Program-made: the position numbers and the translations under genes
Notes under the pieces: model-generated
Databases searched by the model: none
Seen by the model: the letters and a program-made list of their open reading frames with translations, nothing else
What the model was told of the DNA's origin: nothing
Assembly (NCBI RefSeq): GCF_000312385.1
Contig: NZ_HE997627.1
Location: 531,292-595,291, forward strand
Length of the DNA stretch: 64,000 bases
Direction of reading: 5' to 3'
Source: Tsukamurella sp. 1534
GTDB taxonomy: Bacteria; Actinomycetota; Actinomycetes; Mycobacteriales; Mycobacteriaceae
Part shown: positions 25,192 to 34,427 of the stretch, one piece after another
Layout: every line of letters starts with the position of its first letter
How positions within the stretch are numbered: position 1 is the first letter of the stretch

Positions 25192-26172
25192 CTATTCCCC
25201 CGCGAGGACCCGCCGCGGCACGTCCATGAGCATGGTGTCGATCTGTTCCTGCGTCACGCCCCGCTCCAGCAGATACGGGAAGACGTCGTCGAAGACGTGC
25301 GTGTAGTGCCACTGCGGCAGGCTGGCCATGACGTTCGGGTCGATCCAGTCGATGAAGCAGGACGCGTCCTGCGAGAGCACGATCTGCTCGGTATACCCGC
25401 GGCGGACCATCTCGATGAGGGTGTCGTTGCGCGCCTCGAACGTGGTCTCCAGGTTGATGCCGAACCGGTCGAAGCCGAGTGTGAACCCCGCCTCCGCGAG
25501 CGTGGTGAGGTACACGATGTCGGTCGAGTCCCCGCTGTGCCCCATCACCACCTTCCGCGGGTCGACCCCCTCCTCGTCGCAGAGCACCTTCTTGACCAGC
25601 AGCCCGGTCTCCGACCCCGGATGCGTGTGCACGGTGATCGGCACGCCGGTGGCCTGGTGGGCCCGGGCCACCGCCCGCATGACGCGCTCGACGCCCTCCG
25701 TGAGCCCGTGACGGTCGATGGCGCACTTGAGCATTCCGGCCTTCACGCCCGTGTCGGCGATCCCCTCGCGGATGTCGCGGACGAACATGTCGACCATCGG
25801 CTCGGGGAAGTCGATCCCGGTGAGCGCCTTGAGCGCCGGTCCGCGGTAGTCGAAGAACCGCGGCACGTCCCGGTACGTGTAGATGCCGGTGCCCGCCACG
25901 ATGTTGATCGGCGTCTTCTCCGCGATCCGCTGGATCCGCGGGATGTACCGGCCGAGCCCGACGACCGTGGGATCGACGATGGTCCGGACGCCGGCGTCGT
26001 AGGCCACCTGCAACTTCTCGATCGCGTCCGCGATGCGGGCGTCCTCGTCGCCGAAGGACTCCGGATAGTTCTGCTGCACGTCCGGCGTGAGCACGAAGAT
26101 GTGCTCGTGCATCAGCGTGACGCCCAGGTCGGCGGCGTCGACATCCCCTGTCACCGTGTTGATTCGACTCAT
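25192..26172 (-). CDS. Phosphotriesterase-like lactonase (PLL, PPH type)
   Basis: A 326-residue amidohydrolase-fold enzyme, the same length as M. tuberculosis PPH (Rv0230c). The binuclear metal site is complete: His22 and His24 (MHEHIF), a Lys149 to be carboxylated (GMLKCA), His182 (TVHTHPG), His212 (VMGHSGD) and Asp269 (SQDAS). Tyr98 (GIYTYRD) and Arg236 (FDRFG) correspond to the Tyr/Arg pair that in SsoPox-type lactonases positions the lactone. So lactone hydrolysis is more likely than phosphotriester cleavage. It sits between an acyl-CoA dehydrogenase and an acyl-CoA ligase gene. Lactone size is not predictable. Confidence 0.9.
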   Translation of the reverse strand: MSRINTVTGDVDAADLGVTLMHEHIFVLTPDVQQNYPESFGDEDARIADAIEKLQVAYDAGVRTIVDPTVVGLGRYIPRIQRIAEKTPINIVAGTGIYTYRDVPRFFDYRGPALKALTGIDFPEPMVDMFVRDIREGIADTGVKAGMLKCAIDRHGLTEGVERVMRAVARAHQATGVPITVHTHPGSETGLLVKKVLCDEEGVDPRKVVMGHSGDSTDIVYLTTLAEAGFTLGFDRFGINLETTFEARNDTLIEMVRRGYTEQIVLSQDASCFIDWIDPNVMASLPQWHYTHVFDDVFPYLLERGVTQEQIDTMLMDVPRRVLAGE

Positions 26173-26204
26173 TCTAGTGCTCCTGACGGATCCTTTGTGA
26201 CTGG

Positions 26205-27290
26205 TCAGGCCGGGAGGTCGACCAGGTCTGCGAGGGCGGCGCGGTGCCGCCCGGGGGACCCGAGACCGATCTGATCGGCCTTGGCCCGCTTGAGATACAG
26301 GTGCGCGGGGTGCTCCCACGTCATCCCGATACCGCCGTGCAGTTGCACCGCCTCCTCGGCGGCGCGCACGGCGAGGTCCGAGCAGTAGGCGGCGGCCACG
26401 GCGGTCGCGATCACCGCCTCCGGGTCCTCGGGTCCCAACGCGGCCACGGTGACGACGGCCGAGCGGGCCGCGGCCGCGGCGGATTCCGCATCGGCGTACA
26501 GCTCGGCCAAGCGGTGCTTGAGCGCCTGGAAACCGCCCACCACGCGCCCGAACTGCTTGCGCTGCTTGAGGTAGTCGACGGTGGCGGAGACACACCAGCG
26601 CGCCAGGCCCGCCTGTTCGCAGGCGAGCAGCGCCGCGCCCGTGAGCAGGCCGGCGCGCACCGCGGGCACCGCACCGTCGGCGAGACGGACGGCGGGCCCG
26701 CCGGCGAACGTCACATCGGCCACCTGCCGGGTCATGTCCAGCGAGGAGACGGGTTCCACGGTGACGCCGGCCGCCTCCACGGAGTACAGCGCACCGTCGT
26801 CGCCGGGGACCAGGAACACGTCGGTCCCGATCGCGCCGGCCACGGACCGGACGGTGCCCGACGGCGCACCGTCGACGACCGGGACCGTGGGCACGGCGCC
26901 GTGCGGGTCGGTGGAGAAGGGGACCACGAGCACCGCGGTCCGCTCCCCCGAGGCCAGCGCCGAGGCGGTCTCGCGCGCGCCGGCGGCGAGCGCGGTGACC
27001 GCGGCGATCCCCGCGGACGTGAGGAACGTGCTCGCGGCACAGGCGGATCCGAGCTCCTCCGCCACCGTCCCGGCCACCCCGGCGCCGGCTCCCGCGCCGT
27101 CCAGCTCCTCGGGGACGAGGAGCCCGGCGACGCCCATCTCTGCGAGTTCGGCGTCGACCCCCGGGGCGTCGGCGCCGTCGTACGCGGCGGTGAGCCCCTG
27201 CGGGGTCACCCGCCGCTCGAGCAGGTCCCGCACGGCGGCGCGCAGGTCCTCCTCGACGTCGGTGGGCAGCAGCTGGGGTGCGAAGGTCAC
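26205..27290 (-). CDS. Acyl-CoA dehydrogenase, small FadE27/29-like subunit
   Basis: A 361-residue ACAD-fold protein. The N-terminal and middle domains are weakly conserved, whereas the C-terminal part keeps flavin-site elements (LKQRKQFGRVVGGFQALKHRLAE, VQLHGGIGMTWEHPAHLYLKRAK). The usual catalytic Glu block near the C-terminus is absent, as in one subunit of the heterotetrameric dehydrogenases of actinobacterial steroid catabolism. The GTG start overlaps the stop of the next ACAD gene upstream (GTGA), supporting an alpha2beta2 complex with it. Length is short of the ~390 standard. Confidence 0.85.
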   Translation of the reverse strand: MTFAPQLLPTDVEEDLRAAVRDLLERRVTPQGLTAAYDGADAPGVDAELAEMGVAGLLVPEELDGAGAGAGVAGTVAEELGSACAASTFLTSAGIAAVTALAAGARETASALASGERTAVLVVPFSTDPHGAVPTVPVVDGAPSGTVRSVAGAIGTDVFLVPGDDGALYSVEAAGVTVEPVSSLDMTRQVADVTFAGGPAVRLADGAVPAVRAGLLTGAALLACEQAGLARWCVSATVDYLKQRKQFGRVVGGFQALKHRLAELYADAESAAAAARSAVVTVAALGPEDPEAVIATAVAAAYCSDLAVRAAEEAVQLHGGIGMTWEHPAHLYLKRAKADQIGLGSPGRHRAALADLVDLPA

Positions 27291-28468
27291 TTGGGCACGT
27301 CCTTCCACGGCAGGTCCTTGTCGACCCGGTGTTCCGGCGGGAGACCGAGCACACGCTCGGCCACGATGTTCTTGAGGATCTCCGAGGTACCGCCCTCGAT
27401 GGAGTTGCCCTTGGCGCGCAGGTACCGGTATCCCGCGTCGCGGCCGTAGAAGTCGACCCGATCCGGACGGACCATGGCCCAATCCCCGTACCGCAGGCCG
27501 TCTTCGGCGAGCAGCTCCAACTCGAGTCCGGACAGCTTCTGGTTGAGCCGGGCGAACGCCAGCTTCATCGCCGCACCCTCGGGCCCCGGCTGACCGGACG
27601 CCAGCTTCTGGCCGAGCCGCTGCGCGGTGACCCTGGCGACCTCGCTGTCCACCCATAGGCGGAGCAGGTCGTCGTGCAGGGCGGGCGTGCGCAGCTCCGG
27701 CTGCTCCCGCCACGTCCGTGCGACGACGCCGATCATGCCGTCCTCGCGTTCCGACGCGCGGCCGCCGATGGCCACGCGCTCGTTGTTGAGCGTCGCGTTC
27801 GCCACCTGCCAGCCCTGGCCCACCTCGCCGAGGCGATGCGCGTCCGGGATCCGCACGCCGGTCAGGAAGACCTCGTTGAACTCGGCCTCGCCGGTGATCT
27901 GGCGCAGCGGCCGCACCTCGATGCCGGGATCGCTCATATCGCACAGGAAGTACGTCAGGCCACGGTGTTTCGGCTGGTCCGGGTCGGTACGGGCGACGAG
28001 GATCGCCCACTGCGCGTTGTGCGCACCGGACGTCCACACCTTCTGCCCCGTGACGATCCAGTCGTCCCCGTCGCGCACCGCGCGGGTGGCGAGTCCGGCG
28101 AGGTCGGAGCCGGCGCCGGGCTCGCTGAACAGCTGGCACCAGATCTCCTCGCCCGTCCACAGCGGCCGCAGGAAGCGGTCGATCTGCTGTTCGGTGCCGA
28201 AGGAGAGGATCGTGGGCGCCGCCATTCCGAGGCCGATGCCGTTGACGTGGCTCCGGTTGTCCGGCGCGCCGGCCGCGGCGAACCGCGCGTCGACCGCCTG
28301 CTGCAGGGAGCGGGTAAGACCGAGCCCACCACGTCCCTCCGGGTACGCCACCCACGCGAGACCCGCGTCGTACCGGGCGCGGAGGAACTCGAGCGGATCC
28401 GTCGCGGCGGGCGGGTTCTCGGCGAGGAACGCGTCGACCCTCCGCTCGAGGTCCTCCGCCGCGGTCAC
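27287..28468 (-). CDS. Acyl-CoA dehydrogenase, large partner subunit
   Basis: A 393-residue ACAD. It shows [18 protein letters not shown] (flavin/substrate strand), [24 protein letters not shown], and the C-terminal [22 protein letters not shown]. It introduces a 2,3-double bond in an acyl-CoA, passing electrons to ETF. Start GTG 28468 overlaps the stop of the third ACAD gene by GTGA, and its own stop overlaps the next start in the same way, so all three dehydrogenases are translationally coupled. Confidence 0.9.
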   Translation of the reverse strand: MTAAEDLERRVDAFLAENPPAATDPLEFLRARYDAGLAWVAYPEGRGGLGLTRSLQQAVDARFAAAGAPDNRSHVNGIGLGMAAPTILSFGTEQQIDRFLRPLWTGEEIWCQLFSEPGAGSDLAGLATRAVRDGDDWIVTGQKVWTSGAHNAQWAILVARTDPDQPKHRGLTYFLCDMSDPGIEVRPLRQITGEAEFNEVFLTGVRIPDAHRLGEVGQGWQVANATLNNERVAIGGRASEREDGMIGVVARTWREQPELRTPALHDDLLRLWVDSEVARVTAQRLGQKLASGQPGPEGAAMKLAFARLNQKLSGLELELLAEDGLRYGDWAMVRPDRVDFYGRDAGYRYLRAKGNSIEGGTSEILKNIVAERVLGLPPEHRVDKDLPWKDVPK

Positions 28469-29697
28469 TGCGCGCCCCGGGCCGCCGCCCGCTTCTTCAG
28501 TTCCGCACGGGCGAGCGAGTTCTTGTGCACCTCGTCGGGACCGTCGGCGAATCGGAGCGTGCGGATGCCGGCGTACGCCTCGGCGAGCGGGAAGTCCTGC
28601 GAGAGGCCGCCCGCGCCGTGCGCCTGGATCGCCTTGTCCAGGATCCACTGCACCGTCTGCGGCGTCGCGATCTTGATGGCCTGGATCTCGGTGTGCGCGC
28701 CGCGGTTGCCGACGGTGTCCATGAGCCACGCCGTCTTCAGCGTCAGCAGGCGCAGCTGCTCGAGCTTCACGCGCGACTCGGCGATCCAGTCCCGGATCAC
28801 GCCCTGCTCCGACAACGGCTTGCCGAAGGCGGTGCGGCCCGAGACGCGGTCGCACATCAGCTCGATCGCGCGCTCGGCGACGCCGATCGACCGCATGCAG
28901 TGGTGGATGCGGCCGGGCCCGAGGCGCGCCTGCGCGACGGCGAACCCCTCGCCCTCGCCGGCGATCAGGTTGCTCGCGGGCACCCGGACGTCGGTGAACC
29001 GCATCTCCGCGTGGCCGCCGTGGCTGTGGTCGTCGTAGCCGAAGACCTCCATGCCGCGCAGCACCTCGAGGCCCGGGGTGTCACGGGGGACGAGGATCTG
29101 CGACTGCTGACGGTGCCGCTCGGCGTCGGGCGCGGTCTTGCCCATGACGATGAAGATCTTGCAGTTGGGGTTCATCGCGCCGGTGATCCACCACTTACGG
29201 CCGTTGATCACGTAGTCGTCGCCGTCGCGGACGATCGACAGCCCGATGTTGGTGGCGTCGGAGCTCGCCACGTCGGGCTCGGTCATCGCGAAGGCGGAGC
29301 GGATCTCGCCGTTCAGCAGCGGCGTCAGCCACTGCTCCTTCTGGGCGTCGGTGCCGAACTCGTTGAGCACCTCCATGTTCCCCGTGTCGGGCGCCGCACA
29401 GTTGAACACCGCGGGGGCCAGGTGCAGGCTGCGGCCGGTGATCTCGGCGAGCGGCGCGTACTGCAGGTTGGTCAGGCCCGCGCCCTTGTCGCCGGGGAGG
29501 AAGAAGTTCCAGAACCCGCGCGCGCGAGCCTCGGCGCGCAGTTCCTGCAGCACCGGGACGCTGTCCCAGGCCCAGCGGTCGTCGAGCTCACCCAGTTGCC
29601 GGTGGAAGGTCTCCTCCGCCGGGTACACGTGGCTGTCCATGAAGGCGCCGACCTCGGCGATCAGCTCCCGGGTCTTGTCGTCGTACGCGAATTCCAT
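28465..29697 (-). CDS. ACAD10/11-type acyl-CoA dehydrogenase
   Basis: A 410-residue ACAD with the features of the ACAD10/ACAD11 group: [71 protein letters not shown] and [19 protein letters not shown] near the C-terminus. In vertebrates this domain is fused to an APH-fold kinase and acts on 4-hydroxyacyl-CoA-derived substrates. Here the kinase is the next gene upstream, 3 bases away. The start has a Glu-rich MEFAYDD beginning; no upstream alternative. Confidence 0.92.
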   Translation of the reverse strand: MEFAYDDKTRELIAEVGAFMDSHVYPAEETFHRQLGELDDRWAWDSVPVLQELRAEARARGFWNFFLPGDKGAGLTNLQYAPLAEITGRSLHLAPAVFNCAAPDTGNMEVLNEFGTDAQKEQWLTPLLNGEIRSAFAMTEPDVASSDATNIGLSIVRDGDDYVINGRKWWITGAMNPNCKIFIVMGKTAPDAERHRQQSQILVPRDTPGLEVLRGMEVFGYDDHSHGGHAEMRFTDVRVPASNLIAGEGEGFAVAQARLGPGRIHHCMRSIGVAERAIELMCDRVSGRTAFGKPLSEQGVIRDWIAESRVKLEQLRLLTLKTAWLMDTVGNRGAHTEIQAIKIATPQTVQWILDKAIQAHGAGGLSQDFPLAEAYAGIRTLRFADGPDEVHKNSLARAELKKRAAARGAQ

Positions 29698-29700
29698 GTC

Positions 29701-30717
29701 TCAGTTCTCCTTCAGTGCGGAAAGGCCCGCATCGAGCAGTGGGTTGACGGCTTCGCCCGCCTCGGCGAAGCCCGCGCCCACCGTTTGGCCGTTCACGTAG
29801 CGGTAGTGGATGCCCTCGACGATGCCGGCGAGCTTGAAGCAGGAGAGGGCGATGTAGAAGCCGACGTCGCTGACGTCGCGGTCCGAGCCGGCGGCGTACC
29901 GGGCGATGATCTCCTGCTCGGTGAGGTAGCCGGGTGCCTCCGTCACGTCGCTGACGGTGGAGGCGGAGACCTTCGCAAGGCGGCCGTAGACCACCATGAG
30001 GGCGAGGTCGGTGAGCGAATCGCCGATCGTCGCCAGCTCCCAGTCGACGACGGCGCCCATCCGGTCCTGCGGGTCGACGAGCACGTTGTCGAGCCGGTAG
30101 TCGCCGTGCACGATGCCCGGCGCGGCGTCCGCGGGGACGCGCGCCTCGAGGGCCGAGTACAGCTCGTCGACCTTGGGCAGGTCGCGCGTGTGCGCGGCGG
30201 CGAACTGCTTGCGCCAGCGCTGCACCTGGCGGCCCAGGAAGCCCTCGGGCCGGCCGTAATCGGCGAGGCCCACGCTCGCGGGATCCACCTGGTGCAGCTC
30301 GACCAGCGTGTCCACGAGCCGCTCGGAGATGCCGCGGGTGCGCTCGGCGCCGAGCTCCTCGAGCTGCGCCGCGCGGCGGTACGGGACTCCGTCGATCTCG
30401 CTCATGATGTAGAACGGTGCGCCGAGCACCTCGGTGTCGTCGCAGAAGGCGTACATCTGCGGGACGGGTACGGCGGTGCCCCACAGCGCCGACATCATGG
30501 TGTACTCGCGGCCCATGTCGTGTGCCGTCGCCAGCAGTTTCCCGACCGGCGGGCGGCGCAGGATCCACGACGACGTGCCGTCCGAGATCCGGTAGGTGAG
30601 ATTGGATTTCCCGCCGGCGATGAGCTCGGCGGACAGGTCGGCCCCCGCCCCGTCCACGTGCTGCGGCAGCCAGCTGCCGAGCACGCCGAGGTCGAGGCCG
30701 GGGTGCTGCTCCGTCAT
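29701..30717 (-). CDS. APH-fold phosphotransferase (ACAD10/11-kinase-like)
   Basis: A 338-residue aminoglycoside phosphotransferase/choline-kinase-fold protein. ATP-binding strand LIAGGKSNLTYRI, catalytic loop HGDYRLDN (His204, Asp206, Asn211) and the metal-binding DWE (Asp225) in VVDWELATIGDSLTDLA are intact. Relatives are the kinase domains of ACAD10/11 and the bacterial LvaA, which phosphorylates 4-hydroxyvaleryl-CoA. By analogy it would phosphorylate the hydroxyl of a 4- or 5-hydroxyacyl-CoA. The gene shares one base with the MaoC stop (TGATG). Confidence 0.9.
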   Translation of the reverse strand: MTEQHPGLDLGVLGSWLPQHVDGAGADLSAELIAGGKSNLTYRISDGTSSWILRRPPVGKLLATAHDMGREYTMMSALWGTAVPVPQMYAFCDDTEVLGAPFYIMSEIDGVPYRRAAQLEELGAERTRGISERLVDTLVELHQVDPASVGLADYGRPEGFLGRQVQRWRKQFAAAHTRDLPKVDELYSALEARVPADAAPGIVHGDYRLDNVLVDPQDRMGAVVDWELATIGDSLTDLALMVVYGRLAKVSASTVSDVTEAPGYLTEQEIIARYAAGSDRDVSDVGFYIALSCFKLAGIVEGIHYRYVNGQTVGAGFAEAGEAVNPLLDAGLSALKEN

Positions 30718-31169
30718 CAGAACACCACCACCGAGACGGTCTCGGCCACACACGCCGGCCGGTCGCCGCCCTCCCGCTCGATCGTCACCTTGGCCACGAC
30801 CTGCTGGCCGCCGCCACCGGGCTCGACCGAGACGAGCTCGACTCCGGCCCGCACGCGCGATCCGACCGGGACGGGCGACGGGAAGCGAACCTTGTTGCAG
30901 CCGTAGTTCACGCCCATCTTCGTGCCCTCGACGGTGTAGATCTGCCACACCAGCATCGGGATCAGCGACAGGGTGAGGTAGCCGTGGGCGATGGTCGTGC
31001 CGAACGGTCCGGCTTTCGCCTTCTCGGGGTTGACGTGGATCCACTGGTGATCGCCGGTCGCCTCCGCGAACATGTCGATGCGCTTCTGGTCGACCTCCAC
31101 CCAGTCGCTGTAACCGAGGTGCTCGCCGACGGCGCCACGCAGCTCGTCGAGTCCGTTGAGTACCCGCAT
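30717..31169 (-). CDS. MaoC-like (R)-hydratase/dehydratase
   Basis: A 150-residue hot-dog-fold protein. The hydratase motif is complete: YSDWVEVDQKRIDMFAEATGDHQWIHVNPEKA (with the catalytic D/H pair) and GTTIAHGYLTLSLIPML. It would add water to a trans-2-enoyl-CoA, giving a 3-hydroxyacyl-CoA, the step before dehydrogenation by one of the three SDRs. ATG 31169 follows GAGGCGATC, 11 bases after the SDR stop. Confidence 0.9.
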   Translation of the reverse strand: MRVLNGLDELRGAVGEHLGYSDWVEVDQKRIDMFAEATGDHQWIHVNPEKAKAGPFGTTIAHGYLTLSLIPMLVWQIYTVEGTKMGVNYGCNKVRFPSPVPVGSRVRAGVELVSVEPGGGGQQVVAKVTIEREGGDRPACVAETVSVVVF

Positions 31170-31180
31170 GATCGCCTCCC

Positions 31181-31936
31181 CTAGTCCTTCGGCCCGCCGG
31201 CCACGTAGACGACCTGGCCCGAGACGAATCCGGCTCCCTCGCTGGCGAAGAAGCTCGCGGTGTGCGCGATGTCGGCCGGCCGGCCGACCCGCTGCACCGG
31301 GATCTCCTTGGCGGCGGCGGCCTTGAAGTCCTCGAAGGAGACCCCGATGCGCTCCGCGGTCGCGGCGGTCATGTCGGTGGCGATGAAGCCCGGGGCGATC
31401 GCGTTCGCGGTGACGCCGAACTTGCCGAGCTCGAACGCGAGGGTCTTGGTGAAGCCCTGCATGCCGGCCTTGGCGGCGGAGTAATTGGCCTGGCCGCGGT
31501 TGCCGAGCGCCGACGTCGAGGACAGGTTGACGATGCGGCCCCACCCCTCCTTGGTCTGGTACTTCTGCACCTCGCGCGACATCAGGAAGGCGCCGCGCAG
31601 GTGCACGGCCATCACCGTGTCCCAGTCGGAGAGGCTCATCTTGAACAGCAGGTTGTCGCGCAGTACGCCCGCGTTGTTGACCAGGATGGTGGGCGGGCCC
31701 AGCTCCTCGGCGACGCGGGTCACCGCAGCGGTCACCTTCTCCTCGTCGGACACGTCGACGGCCACGCCGATCGCCTGGCCGCCCGCGGCGACGATCTCCT
31801 GGGCGACCGCCGCGCAGGCGGCCTCGTCGAGGTCGAGCACGGCGACCCGGTGTCCGTCGGCCGCGAACCGGCGGGCCACTTCGGCACCGATGCCGCGGGC
31901 GGCGCCGGTCACGATGGCGGTGCGTTGGGAGGTCAT
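31181..31936 (-). CDS. SDR oxidoreductase, FabG-like (3-hydroxyacyl-CoA dehydrogenase candidate)
   Basis: A 251-residue classical short-chain dehydrogenase: cofactor loop VTGAARGIGAEVA, Asp in VLDLDE (NAD preference), NNAGV, catalytic Ser in NLSSTSALGN, Tyr-x3-Lys in YSAAKAG, and the C-terminal GFVSGQVVYVAGG. FabG-like proteins oxidise or reduce 3-hydroxyacyl thioesters, and the position next to MaoC and thiolase suggests the oxidative step of beta-oxidation. It overlaps the HAD gene by ATGA. Confidence 0.9.
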   Translation of the reverse strand: MTSQRTAIVTGAARGIGAEVARRFAADGHRVAVLDLDEAACAAVAQEIVAAGGQAIGVAVDVSDEEKVTAAVTRVAEELGPPTILVNNAGVLRDNLLFKMSLSDWDTVMAVHLRGAFLMSREVQKYQTKEGWGRIVNLSSTSALGNRGQANYSAAKAGMQGFTKTLAFELGKFGVTANAIAPGFIATDMTAATAERIGVSFEDFKAAAAKEIPVQRVGRPADIAHTASFFASEGAGFVSGQVVYVAGGPKD

Positions 31937-32637
31937 GCGTTCTCCTTCTTCGGGGTGGCTTCGGGTGAAGCTCGGGTGGTGTCCGGCGTGAGGGCCGGGA
32001 TGAGGGCGGCGAGTGCCGCGCGAGTGGTCGCGGCGTCGGTGTGGTGCACGCCCTGCATGCCCACGGCCTCCGCCCCGTCGATGTTGGGGACCGCGTCGTC
32101 GACGAACGCGGCACGCTCCGGCGGGACGCCGAGGGCGCCGAGCGCGAGGTGGAAGATGGCGGAATCCGGTTTCCGGAGACCCACCTCCTCGGAGATGATC
32201 ACGGGATCGAACAGCGCGCCCAGCCGGTCCCGCTGGTACAGGTTTCCGCCGCCCCAGCTGTTGGAGATGAGCGCGACCGCGACGCCGGCGGCGCGCAGGT
32301 CCTCGGCGAGGCGCCACATCTCCGGGTCCTCGGTGACGCGCGCGAACATCCGCCGCAGCACGCCGTCCGGGTCCACCGGTGCGCCGCTGCGAGTGCGGAG
32401 CGCCGCCGCGAACTCCGCGTCGAACGCCTCCTCCGGCAGCTCACCCGTCTCGAGGAGGTGGATGGGGCTGCCGGGCTCGGCGTTCCGGCCGAGCCAGGCC
32501 CGGAGGGTCCGGGTGAAGCTGTCGGGCTCGATGTCCTCGTCCGCGATCCAGGCGTTGATGCTGTCCCGCATCGGCAGGGTGAGCACCCCGCCGTAGTCGA
32601 ACAGCACCGCGTCCACGGAAGGCGCTGCTGCGGTCAT
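31933..32637 (-). CDS. HAD-superfamily hydrolase, ACAD10 N-domain-like
   Basis: A 234-residue HAD protein. Motif 1 is FDYGGVLT, where the second Asp of the usual DxD is Gly, as in several ACAD10/soluble-epoxide-hydrolase-type HAD domains. Motif 2 Ser in LISNSWGGG, motif 3 Lys in LRKPDSAIF, motif 4 VDDAVPNIDGAEAVG. A helical cap lies after motif 1. It may be a phosphatase for a phospho-acyl intermediate or a repair enzyme. It overlaps its neighbours on both sides (ATGA), so it belongs to the operon. Confidence 0.88.
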   Translation of the reverse strand: MTAAAPSVDAVLFDYGGVLTLPMRDSINAWIADEDIEPDSFTRTLRAWLGRNAEPGSPIHLLETGELPEEAFDAEFAAALRTRSGAPVDPDGVLRRMFARVTEDPEMWRLAEDLRAAGVAVALISNSWGGGNLYQRDRLGALFDPVIISEEVGLRKPDSAIFHLALGALGVPPERAAFVDDAVPNIDGAEAVGMQGVHHTDAATTRAALAALIPALTPDTTRASPEATPKKENA

Positions 32638-33623
32638 CTTTCCGCCTGGTACACGACGCGGCCCACGGTGGTCCCGTCGCCGAGGCGCTGCAGTCCGTCG
32701 GCGACCTCGTCGAACCCTAGCCGCTCGCTGACCAGAGGGGCCACCAGGCCCCGGTCCGCGAGGACGGTCAGGTCGTCGTGGCACGCGCGCACGGCCGCCG
32801 GGTCGAAGCGGTTGTACAGGCCCCAGTGCAGGCCGACGATCGAGTAGTTCTTGATCAGGGCGTGGTTGAGCGCCACCTCCTGGATGGTCCCGCCGGCGAA
32901 GCCGACGACCAGGATGCGCCCCTCGAACGCGATGCACTTGGTGGAGCGCGCGTAGGTCTCGCCGCCGACCGGGTCGTAGACCACGTCGGCCCCGCGACCT
33001 CCGGTCTCGGCCTTGACCACGTCGACGAAGTCCTCGGAGCGGCGGTCGACCACGACGTCGGCGCCCAGCGCGCGAGCCACCTCGGCCTTCTCCGGGCCGC
33101 CCACCACGCCGATCACCGTGGCCCCGGCCGCCTTGCCCAGCTGGATCGCGGCGCTGCCCACGCCGCCGGCCGCGGCGTGCACGAGCAGGGTCTCGCCGGC
33201 CCTGAGCCCCGCGCGGCGGTGCAGCCCGAACCAGCCGGTCTGGTAGCCGATGAACAACGACGAGGCCTGCCCGTCGTCGAGCGACGCGGGCGCCGGGAAG
33301 GTCTCGGCCGCGTTCATCACCGCGTACTCGGCGAACCCGCCGTGCGGCAGCGCAGCACCGCCGAGCACCCGGTCGCCGACGGCGAATCCCTCGACGCCCT
33401 CGCCGAGGGTGACGATCTCACCGCACAGCTCGACGCCCGGGGTGAACGGCAGTTCGGGCTTGATCTGATAGTGCCCCCGGCACATGAGCACGTCGGGGAA
33501 GTTGGCCGCCGTGGCGAGTGTGCGCACGGTGACCTGGCCGGGCCCGGGGGTGGGCACGTCGAGTTCGACCGCCTCCAGCACCGCCGAGGGCTCACCCAGC
33601 TCGGATACGCGCCACGCCCTCAT
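32634..33623 (-). CDS. NADPH:quinone oxidoreductase-like zinc-free MDR protein
   Basis: A 329-residue medium-chain reductase of the quinone oxidoreductase/enoyl reductase family. GHYQIKPELPFTPGVELCGEIV is the N-terminal signature, VHAAAGGVGSAAIQLGKAAGATVIGVVGG the NADPH loop. The zinc ligands of alcohol dehydrogenases are absent. Likely roles are reduction of an enone or enoyl-CoA. ATG 33623 is used because it overlaps the SDR stop by ATGA; the longer open frame adds an unlikely Arg-rich stretch. Confidence 0.9.
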   Translation of the reverse strand: MRAWRVSELGEPSAVLEAVELDVPTPGPGQVTVRTLATAANFPDVLMCRGHYQIKPELPFTPGVELCGEIVTLGEGVEGFAVGDRVLGGAALPHGGFAEYAVMNAAETFPAPASLDDGQASSLFIGYQTGWFGLHRRAGLRAGETLLVHAAAGGVGSAAIQLGKAAGATVIGVVGGPEKAEVARALGADVVVDRRSEDFVDVVKAETGGRGADVVYDPVGGETYARSTKCIAFEGRILVVGFAGGTIQEVALNHALIKNYSIVGLHWGLYNRFDPAAVRACHDDLTVLADRGLVAPLVSERLGFDEVADGLQRLGDGTTVGRVVYQAER

Positions 33624-34423
33624 CGGCCCTCCTTCGCCTCGACCTGCTGCTGGATCCGGTTCATCCCGGCGAGCCACTTGTCGGGCACGGCGGCGCGCGC
33701 CTTGTAGTAGTCACCCACCTCGGGGTGAGGGAGGATGAGAATCTCGTCGCCGGCGAGCGCGGCGATCGCGCTGTCGGCGACCTGCTCCGGGGTGAGCGCG
33801 GTGTCGTGCGAGAGCACCTCCTTGAGCGGGCCGGAGTCGTCGAGCATCCGGGTCTGCACGCCCTGCGGGCAGATGGCCTGCACCACGACGCCCTGATGCC
33901 GGTAGGTGGCGGAGAGCCACTCGGCGAACGCCACTGCGCCGTGTTTGGTCACCGAGTACGCGGGGGCGCCCAGCATGGTGAGCAGGCCCGCCGCGGAGGC
34001 GGTGACCACGTAGCGGCCGGCGCCCTTCGCGACCCAGTCCGGGACCAGCAGCCGCGCCGCGCGCACGTGCGCCATGACGTTGACCTGCCAGCACAGGTCC
34101 CAGTCGCCCTCAGCGGCGTCGAGCCCGCGGCCGCGGTCCACACCGGCGTTGCCGTACCAGGCGTCGATCGCGCCGAGGTGGCCTTTGGCGGCGTCCACGA
34201 GGGCGGCCACGCCGTCCTCGGACGCGGCGTCGCCGGCGACGCCGAACGCCGTGCCGCCGGCGGCGGTGATCGCGTCGACGGTGCCGGCCACGCCGTCCGC
34301 GTTGAGGTCGGCGACCACGACGCGGGCCCCCTTGGCCGCCAACGCCTTCGCGAGCGCGGCACCGATGCCGCCCGCCGCTCCGGTGACGACGACTCCGCTT
34401 CCGTCAGGATCGAAGGCGCTCAT
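33620..34423 (-). CDS. SDR family oxidoreductase
   Basis: A 267-residue short-chain dehydrogenase with VVTGAAGGIGAALAKA, Asp in VVADLNADG, NAG, Ser in VTASAAGLLT, and the Tyr-x3-Lys in YSVTKHG. The long C-terminus (EVGDYYKARAAVPDKWLAGMNRIQQQV) sets it apart from FabG. ATG 34423 is preferred over GTG 34435 because GGGAGG lies 11 bases before it, whereas at the GTG the Shine-Dalgarno would touch the start. Substrate unknown. Confidence 0.87.
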   Translation of the reverse strand: MSAFDPDGSGVVVTGAAGGIGAALAKALAAKGARVVVADLNADGVAGTVDAITAAGGTAFGVAGDAASEDGVAALVDAAKGHLGAIDAWYGNAGVDRGRGLDAAEGDWDLCWQVNVMAHVRAARLLVPDWVAKGAGRYVVTASAAGLLTMLGAPAYSVTKHGAVAFAEWLSATYRHQGVVVQAICPQGVQTRMLDDSGPLKEVLSHDTALTPEQVADSAIAALAGDEILILPHPEVGDYYKARAAVPDKWLAGMNRIQQQVEAKEGR

Positions 34424-34427
34424 GGGA

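Noticed and set aside
25192-26172. Calling the phosphotriesterase-like gene an organophosphate-degrading enzyme
   Set aside because: Conserved Tyr98 and Arg236 and the length match PLL lactonases; phosphotriesterase activity in this family is usually a weak side reaction.
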